From Brachionus rotundiformis (Eukaryota; Rotifera; Eurotatoria; Ploima; Brachionidae), in contig JAESIW010000180.1 of NCBI GenBank assembly GCA_016802295.1, forward strand, positions 2,558,324 to 2,622,323: a stretch of DNA of 64,000 nt, read 5' to 3'. The position numbers and the translations under genes were made by a program. Under the pieces are notes generated by a model. The model did not search any database. It was not told the origin of the DNA and saw nothing but the letters and a program-made list of their open reading frames with translations. This document shows, piece by piece, positions 11,191-21,539 of this stretch. Position 1 is the stretch's first letter. The number at the start of each line of letters is the position of its first letter.

Positions 11191-11716
11191 ATATTCAAAG
11201 TTTTTTTTTTCAATTTTATATTGAATATTTTTTATAAAAATTTTAAATAGTTTTATTTGATTATCTAAAATTTAAATTTGAATAAACAGAACTGCTACGC
11301 TTAGTGTCTCTTAGGTGATTTTATGTAAAATTATCTCAACTAACGAAAATCTACGTAATTTTAATAATTTTGACGTAAATCTAAAAAGGTCCAAAATTTC
11401 CTCAACTATGTGTTAATTTTTGTTAAATTATCTCTTTATAATTTTTTATTTCTATGAATTATTTTGCATAAATATATATTTAAGTTTATCCTAAAATCTA
11501 AATTAAAGATTTTTTAAAAAATTTTTATTTAATAAAACATATATAATAATTTAAAAGCTGATAATTGAAATTTTCAACCAGTTAAGGTTAGGGTTAAGTC
11601 ATCTATATTTAACTATGTTTTCAATATTTTAATCGTTTCCAAGGATAAAAACCGCGGGAAAATAAATTTTTTATTTTCAAACAATATTTTACTTATTATC
11701 TTGTTGCCATTCAAAA
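11191..11716. other. Spacer and putative promoter region of CFAP58
   Basis: AT-rich DNA with no gene. A single ttagggttaag near 11590 resembles one animal telomere repeat unit but is isolated. The CFAP58 start codon lies 526 bases downstream of the relic. Confidence 0.4.
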
Positions 11717-14300
11717 ATGGATCAATCATTGAAAAGTTTTTCAAACGATGAAGAAGATAGTTCAGTAAAGATAAGTTTAAGCCAGAATTCTTTATTAGAA
11801 ATAGAAAAATTATACGAAGATTTTATAGAAGATTCCAAAATTGACAGGGTTCTGCTGCGATATCAACCAAATGTTAAAAAAATATATGAATCTTTACAAA
11901 CAGTCCTCAGTAATGAGGCTGACTTATATAATAAATTCTTGATATGTAAAAAAGACTTAAATGAATTAAATTTGAAATATATTCAGGCTTTAAAATTATC
12001 TGACTTAGATAATAAAGCCAGGAATGAGTTTCAAGAAGAACTCGATAAAGCTTGGCAACAGACAAGCATTGCAAAAAGTAAAGAAAAACGGGCGTTGGAG
12101 ACTATCAATTCTCTAAAACTAGAAATTTTTAATCTTTCTAAGTTAGTTGAGCAAGGAGTCGGACTAACCATGGGTCAGGAGTATAATTTAAGGGAGATTT
12201 TAAAAGAAAAAGAGGGCATTTTAGCAGATAATACCAAATTAAATGATGATATCCAAATTTTGACCGCTGAAATGGAAATATTGACAAAAAAAGACGATGA
12301 GTATAAAAGAACGATTGAGGAATCCAAGGTTCAAGTAAACCAAGCAAATCAAGAATTGCTAGGTTGTCAGCTTGAAATTCAAAAACTTACTCGAAGAAGT
12401 GCTCAACTTGAAGAAGAAATTCAAAATCAAAAAAGATTAAATGACCTAAAGGAATCAAATTTAGCCAAACTAAACCAAAATAACCAATCATTAAAACTAG
12501 AAATTTCCAAGCTAGAGACCAGTTTAAAAGATCTTCAACTCAATTTGGAAAAGAACAAAAAAGAATTGGAACTTCAAAATAATAGACATTTAAAATTGCA
12601 GAATGAATTTGATCAGTTGTATCTAAAGATGGACTCATTGAGCATGGAAAATGGACAACTAATTCATGAAATTAAAAGAAAAGATGAGCTGATCGAGACT
12701 CAAAAATTTGATAACATTCAGACTCAAAAAATGAGAGACACTTTTGAAAGAAAGATAAAATTGCTAGAGGACCAAAAAAAAGATATAATTAGTAGCAAAC
12801 AAGTTATTGAACTTCAAATCGAAAAATTAAAAAAGCTAAATGACACTTTGGAGAAAGAAAAGGAGACCAAGCAAAAACATATTGAAAATTTAACTATTGA
12901 AAAAGAAACTGTTTATTTAGAGCTAAAAAAAACAAAAAATGAACTAACTAATTTTCAGAATATGCTAAAAAATTTAAAAAATGAATTAGAAAGCTTCCGG
13001 TCAGATAACTATAACCTAAAAGTACATGAAGATAAACTTACAAAGACAATCAAAAATTTTGACAAAGAAAGAATAAAGCATCAAGAAAATCTGAACGAAA
13101 TGAATATAAAACTAAACCAATTAAATGAAAAACTAAAATTAAAGGACTTGGAAATTTATGACTCTAATAGGAAGTATTCAAATCTTGAATCAAAGCTAAA
13201 AGATATCAAGCGGCTCTACGAAGCTACTAGAGCAGATAGGAATTTGTATTCAAAAAATTATTTAGAATCTAAACAAAAAATAAAGGAAATATGCACCAAA
13301 ATAGACACACATATTAATGTTGAGTATGATTTGAAAAAATCATTGCAGAAGAACCGGGTTCAAGCTAATCAATTGAAAATAGATAACATTGAATTTAAGA
13401 AGAATACAGAAAAATTGGTTACCAAACTTGACAAAAGTGAAAACTATTTGAAAAATATCAAGAGCAAAATCGCTCTTGATGAAATAAATGAGCAAAGATT
13501 TATAAAAATAATACAAAATTTAGAGACAGAATGTGAATTTTTAAAAAAATACAATTCAAAATTACAATTCGAAAAGAATATATTAGGTTCACAATTGGTA
13601 AGACGTAATGATGAAATATCTCTGTTGTATGAAAAGATTGGACTTTATGAGACAATCCTGAAACGCGGAGAAGTATGTTATCAGAAATTAGAAAATGAGC
13701 TTAGAATGGTCAAATCTGAATTGAATTCTGTCAACAGTCAGAATGATTTTTTAAAAAAAGATAAAGTTATCATAAAAGATTTGAAGAAAAGACTATTTTT
13801 GAGCGACAAGGATATAATGTTGGAGAGAGCAAAGAGAAATGCAGTTGAAAAAATTCAAAATTCATTGATAATTCACAAATGGAGGGTTCTTAAAGGCCAT
13901 GATCCAAATTCATTTGAACTTATTATGAAATGTAATTTACTTCAAAAAAAATTAATTCTTAAAACAGAAAAACTGGCTTCATTACAAATAAAATTAACTG
14001 AGAAAGATCGGATTTTCTTAGAAATGAAGCATTTTTTCGCTCGGAGAATTACCACTGACGAGGATGTTAAAATAATTCAGGACTTAAGATTAAAGATTGC
14101 TGAAAATTCTAAAAAAATAAAAGTAATTTAAGTTTTTAATGTAATATCTAAATATATAATATATTTGTAAATTTTAATTTTAGACTTTATTAGCTGAAAA
14201 TACTATGCTGTCAGAAGTAAATAATAAACTAAAATTAGAATTAGATAAATCAAAAACAGATACTAAATATTTAAAATCTAAATCAAAATTTCTCAAATAA
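11717..14300 (+). CDS. CFAP58: CFAP58 (CCDC147) cilia- and flagella-associated coiled-coil protein, 840 aa
   Basis: A structural protein of motile cilia and sperm flagella. The protein is almost entirely coiled coil. Family signatures are well kept: LSKLVEQGVGLTM near the N-terminal third, ADRNLYSKNYLESK, ILGSQLVRRNDEISLLYEKI, and near the C-terminus HKWRVLKGHDPNSFELI, followed by the LEMKHFFARR helix. Exon 1 is 11717-14122 and exon 2 is 14184-14300, with a 61-nt intron (gtaatt...ttttag) joined in phase 0; unspliced, the frame would stop nine bases later (TAA at 14129-14131). The spliced protein ends soon after the conserved C-terminal helix and lacks most of the extra tail seen in vertebrate orthologues (about 870 aa). 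A possible AATAAA lies at 14431-14436. Ciliary function is from family knowledge; the identification rests on several long matches. Confidence 0.93.
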
Positions 14301-14485
14301 ATATGTTCATTTTATTTTGTTTTAGTGTGTCATCTTAGATTGTATCTTCTTGATTCCGGATAAGGTTGTAATTTATAATTACTCGATATCATACTAAATT
14401 TTTTATGATTATTTTAAAGTATAATGTAAAAATAAAAGAATTTAAGTTTTTCTATTTAAATTAAATGTTATAAATTTCATAATTT

Positions 14486-14870
14486 CCAATAGGTTATTCC
14501 ACTAAAGTGATATTATTAGACGCCAATTGTTGAGATCTATATTTGTCAAACTTGTCTTTGAATGCAATTGTTGTTGTAGTTGCTAAAATGACTGGCAAGT
14601 CATTCTACTTAAGGATACCACTCTGTTTGTGAATAAGTATTTTTTGGCTTTGACGAGCGAAGTTGCTTCCTGAGCCATTGTATAATACTTTTTATTCATA
14701 AAGATTGTTTTTATTGATATTGGATATAACTTTTTATGATATTATACAAAAATTTTATCAATTTTAAATTAAATGTAATAAATTTCATGATTTCTTGTGA
14801 CAGAAATTGGTAAACTGAATCCTTACTTTGAATAAGCTAAATTATTTTATATTGTGAGCATGAAATCGAA
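14486..14870 (+). repeat. Interspersed repeat, copy 1 (parts A then B)
   Basis: Part A (14486-14730) begins ccaataggttattccactaa and matches 19880-20112 closely. Part B (about 14780-14870), with aatccttactttgaataag, matches 19759-19842. A short piece of part B also precedes part A at 14473-14486, so the underlying unit may be a tandem ...B-A-B-A.... No reading frame is conserved between the copies. Confidence 0.8.
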
Positions 14871-14913
14871 GTTTTGCACCTCTCGATGTGCCATTCCTGA
14901 GAAAATTGGCAAC

Positions 14914-15245
14914 TCGCTATGTCGTTGCAATGCGGGTGCAATAGGCGCGTGGGAAAAAATTGGCCTAAAAATGGACTTTCAATCTTGAATTTCGAGGATA
15001 TTTTAATGTTTATGGGGGTTTTACAGGTCGTAGATCACGAATATGAACTTGGTTTTTGGATAGGGTAAGAAGGCGAGGCGTGAGGGCTAAAGCATTTTTT
15101 GGTCTTTGATCGAGTATACAGAGCGTCCCTTTCAACGACATAGCGATTTTATTACGTAATCAGAATTCTGCCTATTTGAGTGATCTGATTACGAATATGA
15201 ATTTTGTTTTTGGAAAGGATGTGAAGAGTATGAGTTAGGGCTGAA
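14914..15245. repeat. Small TIR element with an overlapping degenerate direct repeat
   Basis: A perfect 14-bp inverted repeat, tcgctatgtcgttg at 14914-14927 and caacgacatagcga at 15133-15146, bounds a 233-bp segment in MITE fashion. A direct repeat of about 57 bases starts inside it: 15042-15098 and 15190-15245 share cacgaatatgaa..tttgtttttgga and a purine-rich gaag...agggct tract, spaced about 148 bases apart. The region is richer in G+C than its surroundings. No coding potential is seen. Confidence 0.6.
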
Positions 15246-15805
15246 TTTATTCAATTTTTGGGTTTAATTACTTAAAAAAGATTGATTGCATTTAATAAAT
15301 TTTTTATAATTTATTTAAAAAAAATAAATCTTCGAGTATTAATAATTCACATAAATTTGAATCTTTCATTGTAGTTAAAGACCACACTTCTGCTTAATTT
15401 ATATCATAATTTTGCAAAAAAATGAGTTCTGAAGTAGGATTATTGTATTCTATGGAATTAATATATCAAATGTTTTGCTTAATCATTTCTGAATGCTAAT
15501 ATCACATAATCATTTGTTAATTTTAAGTTTAGTAATTGTAAAGTTAGTATTAATTTAATTTATTCATTAAAAAATTTAAAATTTAAATTTAAAATCTTTA
15601 TGGATCATTGGATTATTATTCCAGGTATATTAATTTCAAAAATTAACTTTGAACTTTTGAAGCTAAAAAGAATCATTGGCTTCAGGTAACCATATATACC
15701 ACGACCTTTTGTGTGATTATAAGTTTTGGAGTTTTAGAAATATTTGAACACAGTGCACAAGATTAGAGTGGAAAAAGCCTATGTTCGAGTGAAAGAATAT
15801 CTAAA

Positions 15806-17790
15806 GGGTTGCCCCATGATCACATTTTACATTTGATGTCTGATAATGACAAACCATCTACGCCGGAACTAATCGACTAGATTATTTTTGCCAAAATTTC
15901 CGATCCTGAGGTTGATCGTGATCTTCATGACCTGGTAAAACTAATTAGATACATGACTTGCCCTGGACCTTATTGCCCAATAGTTCATATATGAAACAAT
16001 TTGGAAATCGTTGTTCCAGATGTTTTCGAAAACAGTACAGTGACACAACAGTTAGGAGATTCAATATCTATCCATTATTAAGACGAAACAATGGTAAAGA
16101 ACGGTAATTGTTAGAAGTCATGTACTGGACAATAGATATGTTATTCCGTAAAACCCATCAATCTAACTAATCAATAAAGACCAATTGAAGGACACAATGT
16201 TATCATTGAAAATGACGATTTTGAGGTTCGAATTAATCTTGATTTAGAAAATAATGCTGTTGTTGATAATCTTGAAGATAAAAATTTCAATTAGAATATA
16301 ATTATGCTTCCAATGACTTTGATTTCGGAATAATCAAGAACAAGATAATCTTACTGCTGTTAATATTGGAAATAGTGATCAATCTATTGTAAATGTCGTA
16401 ATAATGAAGAAAATTATGACGAAACTATGACTTATGAACGAAAGAGATACGTGAGTCCAATTGAAGTATGTGATAAGATTATTGAATTTAAACGACATGA
16501 AATATCACACACAATTATTCATTTGTTGATTCACTTGGAAAATAGGAATTATATTGTTTGTCCAAAACAATATTCAACAAGTGTATGTACCAAGAACAAT
16601 GTTGACCGAATTCTTTTAGTTGAATCTACGTGATCATCGAACCAATCGATTTCTCTATAAAGAAATAGTTTACCATTACCGCTATGATGCAGCCAATAAG
16701 CAATGGATTGAACGTGTTCAAGGAAACAGAGCTGAGTGAATTATTGTTTTCATTTCAAAAAAAATTTTAAATTTGAAAAAATTGTTAGTTTGTTTAATTT
16801 TTTTTAAAAAATAACATATTTACTTGTTAACATATTTATTAAGTTTTCAGTTCAAATTGAAGTATTAGAGAAAAGCAATGCTTGACAAGAGAGTATTTTT
16901 TTGAAGAAAATTATATTAAAATATTGCTTAGTGGAGACTTTCTTCAATATTGTCCGGTGTCTAACGAAATCTGAAAAATGACTGGAACACTAATGTACCT
17001 TAAACAATTCACCATTATGTCCATTGTTTACTAAGCTACAGCTAACTGAAAACGTTCGAGTTGATCCAAATAAACAGCGAATTGAAAATTGGCTAATGGA
17101 TATTGGTATTAGCCAATGTCATAATTGCTATGGTCAATATATGATTAGACTTTCTAATAGGATTGTTTGCAGGAATGATATTTTTAATCAAATTTTTGGC
17201 GAAGGACCACTTGAACTTGATTAACCGAATCGTTTAATTAATGCGATTAAATGTCCAACTAACAGAGACTCGGAAGTTATTTTGGATAAATTGTTTGGTG
17301 AAAATCTGGAATTTTTAATAATATTGAAGATTATCGAATTAAGGAAGCACTTAGAGAAATTCCTAATGGATTCCGACCGCATTGGTTTAACATTAAATAG
17401 GAAGAAATTGTTATGGATTTAAAAAATCGGTATTGGCTGTGCAATGGCACAAGATTAGGCGAAACTCAATTGAATCATCAGAGTATCAGATAATCATCAG
17501 AGTAACCTGTATTGACTTGGTCCTAACAAGGCAATGAATTCTTTTTTCAACGTTCAGAATTTAGATCGAACCAAACTTAAGGTGATGTTTGACTCAGACG
17601 AATACATTTTCCATTTAGATTATCATTTGCTATAGCAATTAACAAATAACAGGGTCAAATATTTAACAAAAGAGGTTTGCTTCTCTGCGTTTATTCATCC
17701 TAATAATTAGGATCTCTTTCACTTGAAACTTGATTATGGAGACCTTTAAAGATTAAATGTGCGAGGATTATCATCAAGAAATTGACCTAA
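15806..17790 (+). mobile_element. Decayed Helitron (Rep/helicase coding relic)
   Basis: Helitrons are rolling-circle transposons encoding a HUH Rep nuclease fused to a Pif1-like helicase. Recognisable pieces lie in order on the plus strand, in shifting frames with many stops. They are: GLPHDHI, the Rep HUH motif, at about 15806; the following DNDKPSTPELID...ISDPEVD; YVSPIEVCDKIIEFKRHEIS with SHTI at about 16447-16520; FLYKEIVYHYRYDAANKQW at about 16650-16705; the helicase motif II region SGDFLQYCPVSN at about 16930; FTKLQLTENVRVD at about 17027-17065; LCNGTRL at about 17435-17455; and a motif VI-like FAIAINK-stop-QGQIFNK at about 17620-17665. The Walker A region between 16740 and 16900 appears deleted. 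The element cannot be active. Its 5' TC and 3' CTRR/hairpin ends were not located. Confidence 0.85.
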
Positions 17791-17989
17791 AAAAGTTACA
17801 TTTTATCATAACTTGATTTATTAATATCAAAAATAGCATTTTCGATATATCTTGCAAACGTTTAGTAAAAGTTGACAATGACTTGTATTTGTCAAAATTG
17901 TTGCTGCATTTTATTTAATGAAGCTTGAACCTCGAGTTCAATATGCTGAGTTTACTGTTGAATATTCCGTATATTTTTTTTGTTCTGTT

Positions 17990-18213
17990 CTATTTCAATT
18001 TTTCTTCCAACTTGTTTCTACGTTTTTCCAATTGATAACTGAATTAAATTAAAAAGATTCAAAATTTGATTTAAAATAATTGATTAAATTTTTTAATTTA
18101 AAACAGAATGTACACTATGTTTTGAATTCGTTCAAATTCAAAACCTTTAAAATTTTCTGAACCGCAGATCTTGAAATATCTAATCTGTTAGCGATCTGTC
18201 TTATCTGAAATTT
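17990..18213 (-). pseudogene. Helix-turn-helix coding relic, probably transposase-derived
   Basis: The minus strand at 18213-18115 encodes a clean helix-turn-helix: IRQIANRLDISRSAVQKILK then VLNLNEFKT and a stop. It resembles the N-terminal DNA-binding part of Tc1/mariner-type transposases or insertion-sequence HTH regions. An acceptor-like tttcag precedes the frame. A possible intron (gtgtac...attcag) would join it to a short basic coiled segment (LEKRRNKLEEKLK) near 18040-17992. The coding stretch is too short for a full transposase. It may be a dead transposon fragment or a small host exon, and it lies immediately beside the Helitron relic. Confidence 0.4.
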
Positions 18214-18239
18214 TTATTTAAATTAAGTGATTTGATACA

Positions 18240-19758
18240 GAATTTGAGCGACCAGATCAAGCTTTCGGAAAGATTTTATCTAACGAGAAAATGTTCTCTG
18301 AGAAACTTCAGAAGCTAAAATCGAGAATATCTCGGAATTTGACTTGCCTTATTTATAGTGCTTAATAGCCAATTCGCGCAACGACTGAGGTTATAAATGT
18401 CGGATTTTTTTAAATAAATATTTTTTTCCAAATTTTTTATAAAAGATCAAAAATTCAATCGAAAAACAAATATATAATATCAAAATAGTAACTTCTTTTT
18501 GTTTTCTTGGAAATTTCCAGCTAAATGATATCTTGCACTAAAGCTTAAAGGACACTGAAAATCAAGTCTCAAAGAAAAGATTTCATTTTAAGACATTTAC
18601 TTAACACTCAAACACTGGAGAAGTCTTTCGACTCCTTAAAATATATCTCTTGTTCGCTGATTAAATGTAATCATTTTTTAAAATTTTTTTCGCAATCTGA
18701 TAATTAAAATAATCAAAGAATATTTGAAATTAATTTATTTTTATAATATTTTTTTGAAAAGAAAGCTGTATAAAAATATCAGTTTTATAAACTAAAAAAT
18801 ATGTAAATCCTCAAAATTTCACTAATATATCATTTTCTGTTCACCATTTTTTTCTGAATGAAATCTAAGAGAGCCATTTTTGGTTAGCATTTATATATGA
18901 ATATGCTGTTTCAGTCGGACCAATGTCTTCAATTTTTAATCGTGATGTAATCGATTCTACCAAAACATTAATTGATAAAATATTGTGTTTTTAATTTAAA
19001 AAGATATTTATGTCCGTTTTGAAGTTTTAGGTATGAAATGAGGAAAAAAAATTATTATGTATTATTAAATTATTAGAAAAAAAACTATACTTTATTGTCC
19101 TTTATTATTTTTGAAAAGAAGAGCTCACTTTTATTTTCTTTGTGCACTTTAAGCACTTAATGTAATTTATATGGTTAAAAATATATAAAATATGAATTTA
19201 AATTAGAGGTTGAGAAAACAAGTTCCACAACCTGAATTTAAAATTGTTATATACTCGGTTAAAGAAATTAAACTATAAAAAAACCATATTTTGATTACTC
19301 AAATACGTCGCTAGACCTCTTTGAATATTCAAATTAAGGTTTATTTAAGGGTTTTATTAAACAGGCCTGCGATTAACTAGTATTAGGTTTTAGAAATTAG
19401 AGGTTATTTATAGTTTAGAGTTTTATTTATCAATCTTTTAAAAAATTAATTATTTTATTTTACCATTTGCCGATTAAAGATTAAGTACAAAAAAGTCTAC
19501 TTAGTTGTTAAGATTTTCCGTTGAAATGTATGGCATAAAGCGCATTAAGTACATAAAAGTCGTTGGATCATGCCTGAGTAAGGATAAACTACATCACAGG
19601 AATACAGAAAGGTTTTCATAGGTCTTTCCTTTCACCAACATATAGGAAATTTTTATTTTTAAACTAAATTTTTTTTTTAAATTACAATGAAAAAGATTGA
19701 CCGTTATTTTAAATTTTTGCCCATACTAGATTTCACTACTGTCATTGACAATATGTCT
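18240..19758. other. Gene-free stretch between relics
   Basis: About 1.5 kb of AT-rich DNA. Nothing coding is supportable. A more complex patch at 18240-18400 carries short palindromic words (for example gagaaaatgttctctgag) and may be another piece of transposon. Confidence 0.4.
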
Positions 19759-20112
19759 AAATTTCATAATTTCTTTTGACAGGAAAACTCAATCCTTGCT
19801 TTGAATAAGATAAATTTGTTAATTGTTAGTATGAAAGTGAGACTACAATCTGATATAAAAATTAGATGAAGAAGAATAACCAATAGGTTATTCCACTAAA
19901 GTGATATTATTAGACGCCACTTGTTGGGATCTTTATTTGTCAAACTTGTCTTTGAATGCATTTGTTGTAATTGCAAAAATGACTGACAGGTCATCCTATA
20001 AGGATACCACTCTGTTTGTGTAGTTTTTTAGGCTTTGACGAGCTAAGTTACTTTCTGAGCCATTATATAATTTCTTATTAATTAAGATTGTTTTTATTGA
20101 TATTTGATATAA
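19759..20112 (+). repeat. Interspersed repeat, copy 2 (parts B then A)
   Basis: Part B (19759-19842) is followed by part A (19880-20112), the reverse order from copy 1 at 14486-14870 but the same orientation. Part A shares long runs such as tattccactaaagtgatatt and tcaaacttgtctttgaatgc with copy 1, with small indels. The two copies flank the Helitron region. Confidence 0.8.
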
Positions 20113-20733
20113 TCTTATAATAATATTATCCATTTAATTAAAGAGATGGATTTTTAAATTTTCGAGCAACTGAGCATTATATTTATTATCCTTTTTTTAA
20201 TAATCAGAGAATATTTTAGACTGGTTTAGAACTTAATCTCTCTTTTTAATCAATGGATTATTTTGCTAGATTTCTAGATACTTGTACAAGAACATGTTTA
20301 TTTTATTTTATTTTTTTGGATAGTTGGAATATATTATGAAACATTATGTACGAAAATATTAAGATTGATTAAAAACTCTAAAATTGTCATTTAAAACTAG
20401 TTGATTGTGTTTTGTATTCATTCTATTAAATAATTAAAGCTATATTATTTATAAAATAAAGCTAAACAATTGAAAATTTTATTTAATCAATGCATAAAAA
20501 TACTTAAAATAATCGATAATTTTCCCATATATTTCAACAGAAACTAAACTCTACCAAAGATGCCTCTACAAACCGTGAATGGAAAAATAACCAAAATACT
20601 TAAAGAATATTTATGTCTTTTAAAATATATAATATAATAATAAAATTTATTATGGTTGATAAAGGTATAATACAAAACAACAGTTAAAAATTTAATTAAT
20701 AAGGTTAATTAATAAATTGGAATAGTCGTATTC
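20113..20733. other. Gene-free stretch downstream of complexin
   Basis: AT-rich DNA into which complexin transcription runs on the minus strand. No other gene or element is seen. Confidence 0.4.
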
Positions 20734-21539
20734 TCAATTTTTCCATGGAAAAGGAATATTGGCTAGACTTTCTTTTACCGAGCCGAACAAATCTGTTGCC
20801 ATTTTAATAGGATTAAAATCTAATTATAAAATTTTAAAAATGAATTATAAAATTTTAAAATAATCAACCATCTTCATCTGGGTCAATTGCTAACTGGGCA
20901 GGTGATTTTTTCTGCCGATTCAATCCATTATCCAATTCAGGCATAATCATTTGGTTTTCCTCAGGTTTTTTTATGTTATACTAAATAAGTAATTATTTAA
21001 ATTTATTAAAAAAAGGCAAATATTAAGCACCTTGTCTCTGATGCCCTGTCTGACTTTTTCTCTTTCAGCCTCCATTTTTGCATATTTATTTCTTCGTCGT
21101 TCTTCTTCCTCTCTTCTTTGTTCAATTAGCTTTATTTTATAGTTAACAATTTTTGCCAAGTGGACAATTTAAATTTTTTAATACCTCTGGATCTTCTGCC
21201 GAGACTTTTTCTTCTTCTTCACCGCCTTTTTTATCTCCTGCAAGCTCTTAAATTTATCAAAATAAAAAAATATATTAAATTAACTAAGTTAGTGTATTAG
21301 TGTTCAATTTTTAATTAAGCTAAGATAAAATTTGATTTTAAAAGCAAAATTCAGAGCTAATTAATTTCAAGATTAGTATTTTTTGATTCATAGCTTAAGT
21401 TTACCTTCGAAAATATCTTGATGAAACGTTTTGTGAAAAATTTTAAAATCCCTAAACAAGATTTAGTAAAAAAAATACAAATACCTTTCACGCTGTCGAG
21501 CTTGCTGCCAATCATTTGTTTTGCTATGAATGCAGCCAT
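20734..21539 (-). CDS. cplx: Complexin, five exons, 134 aa
   Basis: Complexin binds the assembled SNARE complex at synapses and clamps or promotes vesicle fusion. Proposed exons are 21539-21485, 21237-21185, 21129-21031, 20980-20869 and 20819-20734, with GT-AG introns and matching phases. The N-terminus MAAFIAKQMIGSKLDSVKG is the invertebrate complexin start. An acidic segment follows, then the accessory and central helices (RRRNKYAKMEAEREKVRQ, then GIRDKYNIKKPEE). The central helix, including the Arg residues and the DKY tyrosine that contact syntaxin and synaptobrevin, is nearly identical to other complexins. The last exon encodes an amphipathic C-terminus ending in PFPWKN; there is no CAAX box, unlike some complexin isoforms. 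The length equals that of mammalian complexin 1 and 2. The exon 2 acceptor is slightly uncertain: an AAG six bases upstream would add two residues. No exon exceeds 112 nt. Confidence 0.93.

Noticed and set aside
11585..11600. Telomere-like ttaggg
   Set aside because: A single unit without tandem repetition is not telomeric sequence.
16224..16240. tRNA B-box-like ggttcgaat
   Set aside because: No matching A box or cloverleaf; it lies inside the Helitron relic. No tRNA was supportable anywhere in the window.
16427..17224. Two short plus-strand frames as independent small genes
   Set aside because: They are pieces of the Helitron helicase region, continuing in other frames on each side.
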